A stretch of DNA of 64,000 nucleotides, taken from DASRFR01 sp035651455. GTDB taxonomy: Bacteria > Acidobacteriota > Terriglobia > Terriglobales > Acidobacteriaceae. The position numbers were made by a program, and so were the translations under genes. Positions within the stretch are counted from its first letter, which is position 1. Each line of letters begins with the position of its first letter. Of this stretch, positions 51,708 to 61,373 are shown piece by piece. The DNA lies in the NCBI GenBank assembly GCA_035651455.1, contig DASRFR010000029.1:526248-590247 (forward strand), written 5' to 3'. The notes under the pieces are model-generated. The model saw only the letters and a program-made list of their open reading frames with translations, was not told the origin of the DNA and searched no databases.

Positions 51708-53816
51708 ATGGGGCAATCCGAAGTTCAATCCAACTTGGCTGGGCTTTCTGCGCCCAAGCAGCGCCACCGGTTAAGAAGCATTGCCCTGTGGGCGGCGGTA
51801 TCGATTTCCGGCGGCGTGGCTCTCGCCATGATTGCCACAGCGCGTGGCGAGCCGATCAATGCCATCTGGCTGGTCATGGCGGCGGCTTGCGTGTACACGC
51901 TGGGATACCGTTTTTACAGCCGCTGGATTGCCTACAGGGTTCTGCAACTGGATGACAAGCGTGCCACGCCGGCCGAGCGGCTGGATGACGGTCGTGACTT
52001 CGTGCCCACAAACAAGTGGGTAGTGTTCGGGCATCACTTCGCCGCGATCGCCGGTCCTGGTCCCCTGGTCGGACCGATTCTCGCCGCACAGTTCGGATAC
52101 CTGCCGGCGACGATCTGGATAGTCTTTGGCGGCGTGCTGGCGGGAGCCGTCCAGGATTTCGTGGTGCTCTTCTGTTCGGTACGACGGGACGGCAAATCCA
52201 TCGGCAAGATGGCGCAGGACGAGATCAGCCCGCTGGCCGGGTGGGCGGCGCTGTTGGCAGTCCTGTTCATCATCATCATCTTGATCGCAGTGGTTGGCTT
52301 GGTAGTTGTGAACGCGCTCAAGTCGAGCCCGTGGGGGTTCTTTACCATTGCGGCGACTATTCCGATCGCGTTTTTACTGGGCGTTTACCTGCGGCGCATT
52401 CGGCCGGGGCGAGTGATGGAAGCCTCGGCCCTGGGATTCATTCTCATCGTGATTTCGGTCGTGGGCGGGCGATACGTCGCGGATTCGTCGTACGCTTCTT
52501 ATTTCACATATGGCGGCATGGCACTGGCTTGGATGGTCATTATTTATGGCTTCTTCGCGTCCGTACTGCCGGTTTGGATGCTGCTGGCGCCGCGCGACTA
52601 TCTGAGCACATTCGTGAAGCTGGGCACCATCCTGGTGCTGGCTCTCGGAATACTGGCTGCGCATCCGCAAATGCTGCTTCCGCCGTTCACCCGATTCGTT
52701 GACGGCACAGGCCCAATTTTCGCGGGCAAGATATTCCCTTTCTGCTTCATCACCATTGCCTGTGGTGCGATCTCCGGCTTTCATGCGCTGATCTCTTCGG
52801 GCACGACCCCGAAGTTGATAGGCAAAGAAAGCTACACGCGCATGGTTGGCTATGGAAGCATGTTGATGGAGTCGTTCGTTGCAGTCATGGCATTGGTGGC
52901 AGCGACCGTACTGCAGCCCGGCACATATTTCGCGATCAACAGCCCCGCCGGGGTTGTGGGCAATAGCGCGGAGAAAGCGGTTGCCACGATTTCCGGCTGG
53001 GGCTTCCCGGTTACGCAGCAGGTTATGGCCAAGCTGGCGTCGGATGTCGGGGAGATCACGCTCTTTAATCGGACTGGCGGCGCCCCTTCGCTCGCGGTGG
53101 GGATGGCGCATATCTTCTCGCGCGTGCTCGGTTCCGGCGGACTCGAAGCGATCTGGTATCACTTCGCCATCATGTTCGAAGCGCTGTTCATCCTGACGGT
53201 GCTCGATGCGGGAACGCGCGTGGGGCGTTTCATGCTGCAGGACTTGCTGGGACTGGTGTGGAAGCCGATGGGGAAGACCGGCTGGTATCCCAGCATTATT
53301 TTGACGAGCGCACTGGTCGTGGGTGGCTGGGGATATTTTCTGATCCAGGGAGTGGTCGATCCGTTGGGGGGAATTAACAGCCTTTGGCCCCTATTTGGAA
53401 TTTCGAACCAACTGCTGGCTACCATCGCACTGTGCGTGGGCACAACCATCTTTATCAAAATGGGCAAGGGACGCTACGTATGGCTCACGTTGGCTCCATT
53501 ATTGTGGCTTTTGTCGGTCACCATGACGGCCAGCTATCAAAAGGTGTGGCATCCGAATCCACGGATTGGATTCCTGGCACACGCCACGACCCTGGTTCGA
53601 CTCGTCGACGCCGGGCAGGTGCCTGCAGCCAAAATTGCCGAAACACAACGCCTGATCTTCAATGACCGCCTGGATGCGGCGGTGACCATTGTCTTTGCAG
53701 CGATGGCGCTGCTTATTTTTCTGGAATCCGCAAGGCACTGGCTACTGCTCCGCTTGGGACGACGAGCACGCGTGCTCAACGAAGCTCCCGTCGTCCTTTC
53801 TCAATTGCAGGCGTAA
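51708..53816 (+). CDS. cstA: CstA-family carbon starvation / peptide or pyruvate transporter
   Basis: A 702-residue membrane protein with about 16-18 hydrophobic segments. Family motifs include GYRFYSRWIAYRVLQLDD, TNKWVVFGHHFAAIAGPGPLVGPILAAQFGYLPATIWI, GAVQDFVVLF, ALISSGTTPKLI and LWPLFGISNQLLATIAL. CstA and BtsT proteins take up peptides or pyruvate under carbon limitation. GAGGGG precedes the ATG. Single gene; no BtsS-type sensor nearby. Confidence 0.93.
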   Translation: MGQSEVQSNLAGLSAPKQRHRLRSIALWAAVSISGGVALAMIATARGEPINAIWLVMAAACVYTLGYRFYSRWIAYRVLQLDDKRATPAERLDDGRDFVPTNKWVVFGHHFAAIAGPGPLVGPILAAQFGYLPATIWIVFGGVLAGAVQDFVVLFCSVRRDGKSIGKMAQDEISPLAGWAALLAVLFIIIILIAVVGLVVVNALKSSPWGFFTIAATIPIAFLLGVYLRRIRPGRVMEASALGFILIVISVVGGRYVADSSYASYFTYGGMALAWMVIIYGFFASVLPVWMLLAPRDYLSTFVKLGTILVLALGILAAHPQMLLPPFTRFVDGTGPIFAGKIFPFCFITIACGAISGFHALISSGTTPKLIGKESYTRMVGYGSMLMESFVAVMALVAATVLQPGTYFAINSPAGVVGNSAEKAVATISGWGFPVTQQVMAKLASDVGEITLFNRTGGAPSLAVGMAHIFSRVLGSGGLEAIWYHFAIMFEALFILTVLDAGTRVGRFMLQDLLGLVWKPMGKTGWYPSIILTSALVVGGWGYFLIQGVVDPLGGINSLWPLFGISNQLLATIALCVGTTIFIKMGKGRYVWLTLAPLLWLLSVTMTASYQKVWHPNPRIGFLAHATTLVRLVDAGQVPAAKIAETQRLIFNDRLDAAVTIVFAAMALLIFLESARHWLLLRLGRRARVLNEAPVVLSQLQA

Positions 53817-53893
53817 CTGGCACGGAATTTCGCGCTTCCCATAAAGCTTCGACATTCTCAATGCGGCATTGCGTAGTTTGATTCCCGCAGACT

Positions 53894-55246
53894 ATGTGGA
53901 CGCAATCGCGAGACGAGCGAATCCTACGCTACGCTACACTGCAGATGAATCCAGCGACTCGGTTTCTGGACGATGGATTCCATTGGTACGTCCCAAACAT
54001 GACGATTGCTCTCGATACGGGCGCAAAAAGACTGGGGTTGTTCGCTGCCGCCGTTGTGCTCAGCGGAATATACCTGACGTTCTGCACTCGTGTTTTCCTG
54101 GCCCAATACGACTGTACCCGGCACGACTTGCAACATCTTCAAGCCGCTATTCGACTCATGCCCTGGGATGCTGATTATCATCTGCAACTCGCCCGCTACC
54201 TGTTTCAGGACGGCAAGAACATGCGCGCGTCGGAAGTCGAATATGAAGCAGCAGCCAGACTGGACCCGAATCGTGCGCGAACATGGCTGGGATTAGGGGA
54301 GGTGCGGCAAGTCCTCGGCGATGCTCAAGGCGCAAGAGACGCGTTTGAACAGGCTCTGGATGCCGACCCGACAACTCCGAAGGTCATGTGGCGAGTGGGC
54401 GAATTCTTCCTTACGCAAGGCGAGACCGAGCGGGCCTCGAACGAATTTAAATCGGTGGTGACAAGTGAGCCGGGGAGCACTCCCGCCATGCTCCGTCTCG
54501 TCTCGCGGACCACGGACACCGGCACGATCATTCACGACGCTCTTCCGGCTGAGCCTGGCGCCTACTTTGATTTCATCGATCTCCTGATTGAGAAACGCGA
54601 CACGGCGTCGGCCGTGAAAGTGTGGGATGCGCTCGCAGAATTAGGCAAGCCGCTGGAAGCGCGACGTGCCTATGAGTACATCAATTACCTCATCGCACAA
54701 CGCGAGGTCGGGGAGGCGCGTTCGGCGTGGCACACGCTGGCGCTTCTTTCGGGTCTTTCGAGCTATCTGAGCTCCGAGCACAACCGTATTGTTAACCCGG
54801 GCTTTGAGCTCGAAATCCTCAACAATGGATTCGACTGGCGTTACCAGAACGAGAGGGATGTGACCCTCACGCTCGAGCGCATGCGCGACCATTCTGCCCA
54901 AAACGCGCTGGCCGTTTCGTTCGAAGGACCGGGCGTAAGTGACGCCGGCATATTGCAGCTCATTCCTGTGCAGTCAGGAACGGAGTACGAATTCAGCGCT
55001 TCGTACAAGAACGGCGTGATCGATGGCGCTGGCGGCCCGCGGTTCGATATCAGCGACGCTTATACCGGCACGACTTACTTCCAAAGTGGAGATTTAAGAG
55101 ACGCCAGCGATTGGCGACGATGTACCGCGCAATTCACGACCGGTCGCGAAACCCAACTGCTCGCATTGCGAATCGCGCGGGTGCCGGCGGGCAGCCCGAT
55201 TCGCGGGAAACTGTGGGTGGCTGATTTCCACCTGGCGCAGAAATGA
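53894..55246 (+). CDS. membrane-anchored TPR protein with C-terminal carbohydrate-binding-like domain
   Basis: A 450-residue protein. After a short N-terminus (start uncertain: ATG at 53894, 53945 or 53999) comes one membrane helix (RLGLFAAAVVLSGIYLTF), then TPR repeats (about 80-270: YHLQLARYLFQDGKNMRASEVEYEAAARLDPNRARTWLGLGEV). The C-terminal 150 residues read like a galactose-binding beta-sandwich (NPGFELEILNNGFDWRY ... EFSASYKNGVIDGAGGPRFDISD). Twelve bases before the O-antigen-ligase-like gene, so the pair probably acts together in exopolysaccharide work; that is an inference from context. Confidence 0.75.
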   Translation: MWTQSRDERILRYATLQMNPATRFLDDGFHWYVPNMTIALDTGAKRLGLFAAAVVLSGIYLTFCTRVFLAQYDCTRHDLQHLQAAIRLMPWDADYHLQLARYLFQDGKNMRASEVEYEAAARLDPNRARTWLGLGEVRQVLGDAQGARDAFEQALDADPTTPKVMWRVGEFFLTQGETERASNEFKSVVTSEPGSTPAMLRLVSRTTDTGTIIHDALPAEPGAYFDFIDLLIEKRDTASAVKVWDALAELGKPLEARRAYEYINYLIAQREVGEARSAWHTLALLSGLSSYLSSEHNRIVNPGFELEILNNGFDWRYQNERDVTLTLERMRDHSAQNALAVSFEGPGVSDAGILQLIPVQSGTEYEFSASYKNGVIDGAGGPRFDISDAYTGTTYFQSGDLRDASDWRRCTAQFTTGRETQLLALRIARVPAGSPIRGKLWVADFHLAQK

Positions 55247-55258
55247 GGACGGTCGACC

Positions 55259-56599
55259 TTGGCAGCGCCTGACCTGATCGCGACCGACAAACTGGAAACT
55301 CCCACTCTCATGGCTGGCAGCGCACGCCTTGCGCTGTTGGATGCAGTCATCCTATACGGCACATTCGCTCTGCTCATGTTCGGACCACTCGCTTTTGGCG
55401 CTGTGGAGTTCTGGGCCGTGTTCTCGCTGCAGTTGGGAACCGTGACCTTGTTGCTGTTATGGGCGGCTCGTCAGGCGATGTCGCCAGAATTGGATCTCGT
55501 CGGAAATCCGCTATTTGCTCCTATGCTAGTGTTTGGCGCGGTGATCGAGGCCCAACTGGTGCTTGGAACGTCTGCGTATCGATATAGCGCGATGGTCGGC
55601 GCAGCCCTCTACCTGTGCTATGGCGGCCTGGCATTCCTGACTGCGCAATCGTTGCGTAGGACGTCGCAAGTCAAACTTCTGGCGTGCCTCTTGTCAGGAT
55701 ATGGTGCCGCCGTGGCGCTATTTGCGCTAGTACAAAGCCTGTCGTCGCAGGGCAGACTTTACTGGATACGTGAGGCCGAGGCGGGCGGCGCAATTTACGG
55801 CCCTTACGTCAATCGCAATCACTACGCCGGTTTGATGGAAATGCTGTTTCCGATTGCCCTCGCGGTGTTGCTGAGCGATCAGACGCATCGCAAGTGGAAG
55901 CCGGCGTTTGCCTGTGCCGCCGTCCTGATGGCGGGCACCATTTTCCTTTCCGGCTCGCGGGGGGGGATGCTGGCTTTTGCGGCACAGATGGCGTTTCTGG
56001 CGTTGCTGTTCGGCATGCAAAAGAACCGCCGCGCTGCGCTAATCACGGGATGCTTGCTGAGCGCAATTGTATTGGTGATGCTATGGGTCGGCGGGCAACA
56101 ACTGGTCACACGGGTGTTGAGCATCCACAGTGAAGCGCGGACCGAATTGGATGGCGGCTTGCGCTTGACGGTGGACCGCGACAGCCTCAGGATGTTCGCG
56201 AAACGACCTGTGCTTGGCTGGGGCTTGCACTCCTTTGGGGAAATTTATCCACGGTTCCGCAGCTTTTCAACGAGCAAGACAATCGATCAGGCGCACAACG
56301 ATTATCTGCAATTGCTGGTCGAGACGGGGATTGTGGGATTTGCAGCAGGAATGTGGCTAATCGGGCTGGTTTTCCGGCACGCCACCGCAAAGCTAAAGAA
56401 TTGGGCACGTGACGTGAACGGTACGGTCGCTCTGGCATCTCTGCTGGGATGCATCGGGATTTTGGTGCATGCATTTTTCGATTTCAATTTGCAGATACCC
56501 GCAAATGCGGCGTTCTTCTACGTGCTGTGCACGATTGCCGCCTCCCACACTTCATTCGGAGCGCATCGCAAAAACCGGCATGTCTCAAGCAGGCGATGA
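55259..56599 (+). CDS. O-antigen ligase / Wzy-like polysaccharide membrane protein
   Basis: A 446-residue protein with about eleven membrane helices. The Wzy_C-type region has a large periplasmic loop with YGPYVNRNHYAGLMEMLFPIAL, FLSGSRGGMLAFAAQ and RPVLGWGLHSFGEIYPRFR ... QAHNDYLQLLVETG, the O-antigen ligase family hallmark (His and Arg residues in the loop). It would join or polymerise lipid-linked glycans. The TTG start is preceded by GAGGACGG. Partner of the TPR gene upstream; no glycosyltransferases nearby. Confidence 0.87.
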   Translation: MAAPDLIATDKLETPTLMAGSARLALLDAVILYGTFALLMFGPLAFGAVEFWAVFSLQLGTVTLLLLWAARQAMSPELDLVGNPLFAPMLVFGAVIEAQLVLGTSAYRYSAMVGAALYLCYGGLAFLTAQSLRRTSQVKLLACLLSGYGAAVALFALVQSLSSQGRLYWIREAEAGGAIYGPYVNRNHYAGLMEMLFPIALAVLLSDQTHRKWKPAFACAAVLMAGTIFLSGSRGGMLAFAAQMAFLALLFGMQKNRRAALITGCLLSAIVLVMLWVGGQQLVTRVLSIHSEARTELDGGLRLTVDRDSLRMFAKRPVLGWGLHSFGEIYPRFRSFSTSKTIDQAHNDYLQLLVETGIVGFAAGMWLIGLVFRHATAKLKNWARDVNGTVALASLLGCIGILVHAFFDFNLQIPANAAFFYVLCTIAASHTSFGAHRKNRHVSSRR

Positions 56600-56868
56600 G
56601 GCCTACATTGTTCCGTAGCTGACCGCCTTTCAAACCAGCCCCGCTACCCTTGACCGGTTTCGTTCTCTCCGTATCGGCAGCACCAAAAACAATTTCGAAA
56701 GCAGCCATGACGTTTTTTCGATTGTTTACGCAATGGACAGTGAAACCGCTGTGGGAGCCTCGACTGGGGGAGGCGGCCCGATCGAGACTCAGCAGAACCT
56801 TCTGCTAACAGCTCGGCGACAAACGTCCTTGGGGTCACCGAAGCCGGGCCGCTAATATGGTCGCCACC

Positions 56869-58326
56869 ATGAACATCAGCCGACGGGAGTTCGCAAAGCT
56901 GTGCGGGCTTACCTTGGTTGGAAAGTCGCTTTCTACTGATCTGAACTGGGCTTTTCCCCAAAACACTGAACTACGGCACGCGAGTGGGAAGCGGGTGATC
57001 ATCCTTGGAGCGGGACTCGCTGGTCTCGCCGCAGGCTGGGACCTATACAGCGCTGGACACGACGTCACCATCCTTGGAGCGCAACTTCGTCCGGGCGGGA
57101 GAGTACATACAATCCGCGCGGGACTCTCTGACGATCTCTACGCTGAAGCAGGTGCTGGGCGCATTCCCAGCCATCATGTCATCACGTTGGAGTGGGTTCG
57201 ACATTTTGGGCTGGAGTTGGAGCCGTTTCGTCCCCAAGGTCTCGCTGAAATTGCCCTGCTGAAGGGCAAACGGGTAAAGATCCCGGCAGACAAACCGGTG
57301 GATATGTCGCTCGTGCCGCTGAATCTCACCCCTGAAGAACGCAGCATTGGGCTGAAGGATTTAGGAGAACATTACTACGGCAAAGCAGCAAAGCAGGTTG
57401 GAGATCGAATTCCGGAGGACTGGTCGCCCACAATCGCCCGCTTCGATGGGATGAGCATGCAGGAGTTCCTACGACAGGAAGGCGCGTCTGAAGACGCGAT
57501 CCATTACATCTCGTTAGGATTCGAAAATGACTCCGCAGCAGACTACATCATGGATCTGGTCAATCTTAGTAGCCCACTGTCCAAGATAAAGGGAGGCAGC
57601 GACCAACTTCCAAAGGCGTTTGCTGCAAAGCTGAGGGAGGTCTCCATTACGGTTGCGCGGTCGAGCACATCGAGCGAAGCGAAAACCATGTGCGCATCGG
57701 GTGCCGTCACGCTGGGATGCTGGACCACATAGAGGGCGATGCTGCAATCTGCACGATCCCTTACACCGTACTGCGGCGAGTGCCAGTAACCCCGGAATGG
57801 TCGCCGGAGAAGCGAAGGGTCATTGACAATATTTACTACGGGCCATGTGTGAGAACCACGTATCAAGTGAGTCGTCGCTACTGGGAGGATGAAGAGCTCA
57901 ACGGATCCGGGACCTCCGACAAAAACTTCGAAGTGTGGCATCCCACATATGGCAAACCGGGGAAACGCGGGCTACTTCAGGCGTACAACTACGAGAACTA
58001 CGCCCACGAACTGGATCAACTCAGCGAAGCGGATTGGCTCGAGCAGACCATCCGTGACATGGATGAAGTATTTCCTGGGTTGCGTCCTAGTCTGGAAACA
58101 GTGGTGGTGAAGTCTTGGGCGAATGACCCCTGGCAATGTGGGGGCGTACGCGCTTTATCCCATCGGCCAGATGAAAACCAATTCAGAGATCTGCAAGCCG
58201 GAGGGCAGAGTATGGTTTGCCGGGGAGCACGCGTCGCCATGGAATGGCTGGATGCAGGCAGCAATCACATCCGGCATTAAGGCAGCGCGAGAGATCAATG
58301 CGCAATTTCAGCATGCGGCTGCGTAG
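56869..58326 (+). pseudogene. flavin monoamine oxidase, broken by two frameshifts
   Basis: Three frame segments together make one FAD-dependent amine oxidase. Segment 1 (56869 to about 57650) has a twin-arginine-type start SRREFAKLCGLTLVG and the dinucleotide-binding VIILGAGLAGLAAGWDL. Segment 2 (about 57650-58130) has HYGCAVEHIER through VVKSWANDPW. Segment 3 (about 58128-58326) has NVGAYALYPIGQM and VWFAGEHASPWNGWMQAAITSG, the family C-terminus. One base is missing near 57645 and one is extra near 58130. The Glu that normally follows the second strand (VTILEA) is Gly here. A real pseudogene or two sequencing errors. Confidence 0.8.
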
Positions 58327-58404
58327 TCGCGTTCTAGCCGTTACGGATTCAACAAGAGAAACTGAATGTGCAGTGATTGTGCAGTAGTTCACGATGACGA
58401 TTCC

Positions 58405-58413
58405 TGCTAAACT
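58405..58413 (+). promoter_or_regulatory. extended -10 candidate for tRNA-Ser
   Basis: TG-C-TAAACT at 58405-58413, ending 17 bases before the tRNA 5' end. It shares the TGNTANANT form with the elements before lepA and rpe. No good -35 is visible. Confidence 0.35.
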
Positions 58414-58430
58414 ACGGTTCCCACATTCTC

Positions 58431-58524
<94 letters not shown>

Positions 58525-58912
58525 GGTTCCTTATTTTGTTCCGTTTCCCAGCGCCCACCTCGCCCTGCGTGTTCTCTCTTTAGCTCGTTTAGTGTCCTCC
58601 TAATGTCCCAATGGGCCAGCCATGCATAACGGGAGCCCCCCTTTTTCAATGACACTTCGATCACAGCGAGACCCGACCCGACCTTCCATGAGAAGCCGTG
58701 TAATGTCAACCGAGCTTTTAAGGTTTTGGGCTTCGACTGTGTGCCTTCGTTTTCTAGCGGAGGGGTGGTCAGCAAAACGGGCGAGGGTTCAGCTCAAGGT
58801 CCAGCGAATGCGAGCCGAAGGGCAACCTTGACGGGTTCCTTGGAACTCTCGCGCTTCGCTGTGCGTATATTTGCATAGACACAACTTTGTCCCGTTCCGT
58901 AGAAGAGCGGAA
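58525..58912. other. 388-base gap after tRNA-Ser, no gene supported
   Basis: No plus-strand gene is supported. A minus-strand frame at 58407-58775 runs through the tRNA and is an artefact in its last third; the rest (LTLHGFSWKVGSG ... HWDIRRTLNEL) is not recognised. A direct repeat of the tRNA 3' end was not found in the following 5 kb. Confidence 0.45.
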
Positions 58913-59611
58913 ATGACGACCAGCACTATGGATGAATCGCAACGCAAAGCTGCACCGGTCGCAGGATTCTTCTACCTACTCACCTTCGCGATCGTAGTCA
59001 CGGTGAACTTTGGCATCAACGAGCGCCTGTTGGTCGCTGTCGATCCCGCGCAGACTGCACGCAACATCCTGATGCGCGAACGGCTCTTCCGTATCGGCAT
59101 CGCCAGCAACCTCGTCTATGAGGCGGGGTTGTTGGTCCTGCTTAGCGCACTGTACGTGACCCTCAGACCAGCCGGTCGTACTTTGGCGTTGCTGGCCGCG
59201 TTCTCGCGGCTCGTATATGCCTCGATGTGGGTCCTGATGTCGCTCAATCAGCTAACCGCTCTGCGGCTATTGAAAGGTGCTGATTACCTGCGTGTTCTCG
59301 GGACGGAACAAGCCCAGACGCTGGGGAGGCTGTATCTCTCCGGCTTCGATGCGTACTACGTCGGCCTGCTGTTCTATGGCTTGGCATCCACCGCCTGCAG
59401 CTACCTATTCTTCAAATCGGCTTACATCCCACGGATGCTTGCCGGCTTCGGCGTGATCGTCTCGGCATGGGCCTCGGTGTGTACTCTCGCCTTTATCATC
59501 CTCCTAGACTTCGCCAAGGTCGTGAACCTGTGGTGGTTCGACACCGGCCTCGGGCTCTTTGAACTGGCGACCGGCTTGTGGCTCGTGATCAAAGGACTGA
59601 GCCTGAGATGA
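58913..59611 (+). CDS. DUF4386-type membrane protein
   Basis: A 232-residue protein with about six membrane helices: RKAAPVAGFFYLLTFAIVVTVNFGINERLL, then RIGIASNLVYEAGLLVLLSALYV, ALLAAFSRLVYASMWVLMSL, SGFDAYYVGLLFYGLASTACSYLFFKSAYIPRMLAGFGVIVSAWASV and a last ELATGLWLVIKGL. The order matches DUF4386 proteins, of unknown function, often in accessory regions. The ATG at 58913 gives the family start; an upstream frame adds 14 residues without support. Confidence 0.8.
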   Translation: MTTSTMDESQRKAAPVAGFFYLLTFAIVVTVNFGINERLLVAVDPAQTARNILMRERLFRIGIASNLVYEAGLLVLLSALYVTLRPAGRTLALLAAFSRLVYASMWVLMSLNQLTALRLLKGADYLRVLGTEQAQTLGRLYLSGFDAYYVGLLFYGLASTACSYLFFKSAYIPRMLAGFGVIVSAWASVCTLAFIILLDFAKVVNLWWFDTGLGLFELATGLWLVIKGLSLR

Positions 59612-59680
59612 CCAAGGCTGATTAGCGTTCAGTGGACGTTTACAGCATTATCCTCATCTGACCTTGGCAGGGATATTTCA

Positions 59681-59872
59681 ATGCATGATGACATCACGTC
59701 TCGCGTGAATGCGCTAAAAGTGGAAATTGAGCAGTTGCAACTCGCAAACCACGAATATCTGAGTAAGGCCCGACACAGCGTTTTGGAAATGAGACTTCAC
59801 GCAGACCGAGAGACACGCCTACAGCAGATCTTGGCGGAGCTTGCAGCAATGACTAAGGGGAAAGGGCCGTAG
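59681..59872 (+). CDS. small coiled-coil protein
   Basis: 63 residues, strongly helical and charged: ITSRVNALKVEIEQLQLANHEYL, then HADRETRLQQILAELAAM, with heptad-like spacing of Leu/Val. The ATG has GGCAGGG upstream. No family recognised. Codon use is ordinary, so a true small gene is likely, but no partner is indicated. Confidence 0.5.
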   Translation: MHDDITSRVNALKVEIEQLQLANHEYLSKARHSVLEMRLHADRETRLQQILAELAAMTKGKGP

Positions 59873-60089
59873 CGATCAAAGTAACTGCACGTTCAGCGAC
59901 GCAGGAACGCCAAGCGCCGATGAGTCGAGGCGATGCTTGGCCTATCTTGGTTTAATGCTCGATACGAGTAGCTGGCAGGCGGTCTCATGTCGCTTTCAGT
60001 TCGAGCGAAGATTGTTGCTGCAGGAACTTGCGCCGGGCAAGAAAACGCCCGACATAATGCAGCTCATCTCATCCGCTAAACTGCGGGCG
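59873..60089. other. convergent gap of 217 bases
   Basis: Between the coiled-coil gene (plus) and the minus-strand gene ending at 60090. No open frame with support and no clear terminator hairpin. Confidence 0.4.
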
Positions 60090-61373
60090 CTATAGAGGGT
60101 GAAGCTGAGGTCCGCGGGAAGGCGCCTGAACATTGATGCTCAGCGTCTCAGTTGTACCCGAGTACGAAACCGAAACCATTACTCTACCTGGAGTGAGCGC
60201 GGTGATCAGCCCAGAATCTGAGATTACGGCATTCCATGTATTCACTGACCAAAACATGTCTGAGGACTTGTCTGCCGCGCGACCCTTTTCATCAATGACG
60301 AAAGCATAAAGCTGGACAGACTGTCCCACCTGAATCTTGGAAATTGCGGGCGATATGGCAATGTCGAACGGAACGATCACTGAGTGAAATGAATCGGCGG
60401 AACTCCCGTTCTCGACCGTTGATTGCACCCCCGACAACCAAGCGCTGAGCTTATGGGTTTTCTGAAAAAATTCAGCTTCTGTACTCTCCACCTGAAAGGC
60501 CACTTGCACGAATGCATCGAGCTTTTCAAGCTCCGATACATAGCCAAGTTCGTCGCTGCCCAGACCAACACGCCCCAATTCCGACGCCACTTCCATTTTG
60601 TTGCTCGCCAGAAAAGCCAAGCACTCCTCAGCTTGCGCTTGATCCCGTCCGAAGGAACGGCGCCTCAATTCCTCTATGAGACGGTGTTCGTCAGCGGAAA
60701 GGGTGGAATCATTCGCGATCATCGCAACCCATTTAGTATCGATGGAAGTTGGAATCGAATCGAGCACTGGCTCGATTTTGTTTTGCTCCAGCCCCGTAAG
60801 CGCCGACAGCAAAGCGAGTAGCTGATACCTGACTGGCTCAAGCTCGGCGGCTTTGAGTTCAGCTCGTGCGCGGCTCAATTTTGCCAAGTACATGGCACTA
60901 GGGTCGTCCACTTCGTCGAGAATCCGCTCGGACTCAATAAGCAGAAGGTGGCGTGTTATTTGGTCTCGAATCTTGAGAATGTCCAGTTGAACATTAATCT
61001 TCGCAAGATTGATGTAAGCGAGAAGGCACGCAAGTGTTGCCTTGTCATGCAACGCTCCGTTGTCTATGCCGAGGAGATTGTGGCTCTGAGCCAGTTCATC
61101 TACTGGCCTTGCCACGTCGAGCAGCGAATCTAGAACAAGTGTATTGCGCCAACCACTCAAGTTCTGAATACGTTTGACAATGTCCGGAAGTGAGCGTTGT
61201 TGTGTTAGGGTTACCGCTCCTTGCAGGGTGACATTTTCACGGGCCCATAGTGTTGAAGGAAACGCGCACGACAAGAGACACACAACAAGCATCGTGGCAC
61301 ATAAATTTAACTTTTTCCTAATTAAGGAGCGATCCCTTAAGCAGTAGTCGCGCAATGCAACACACCTATTCAT
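60090..61373 (-). CDS. exported helical (TolC-like) protein with C-terminal Ig-like domain
   Basis: A 427-residue protein of unknown family. A signal segment (KKLNLCATMLVVCLLSCAFPSTLWA) starts about 20 residues in. Residues about 110-200 are long helices resembling the TolC-type helical hairpin (YINLAKINVQLDILKIRDQITRHLLLIESERIL ... LSRARAELKAAELEPVRYQLLALLSALTGL). A second helical part follows, and the last 75 residues are a bacterial Ig-like (BIG2) domain (ISPAISKIQVGQSVQLYAFVIDEKG ... VISDSGLITALTPGRVMVSVSY). Its ATG directly follows the upstream stop, so it is coupled to the HEAT gene. The region is AT-richer than most of the window. Confidence 0.65.
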   Translation of the reverse strand: MNRCVALRDYCLRDRSLIRKKLNLCATMLVVCLLSCAFPSTLWARENVTLQGAVTLTQQRSLPDIVKRIQNLSGWRNTLVLDSLLDVARPVDELAQSHNLLGIDNGALHDKATLACLLAYINLAKINVQLDILKIRDQITRHLLLIESERILDEVDDPSAMYLAKLSRARAELKAAELEPVRYQLLALLSALTGLEQNKIEPVLDSIPTSIDTKWVAMIANDSTLSADEHRLIEELRRRSFGRDQAQAEECLAFLASNKMEVASELGRVGLGSDELGYVSELEKLDAFVQVAFQVESTEAEFFQKTHKLSAWLSGVQSTVENGSSADSFHSVIVPFDIAISPAISKIQVGQSVQLYAFVIDEKGRAADKSSDMFWSVNTWNAVISDSGLITALTPGRVMVSVSYSGTTETLSINVQAPSRGPQLHPL

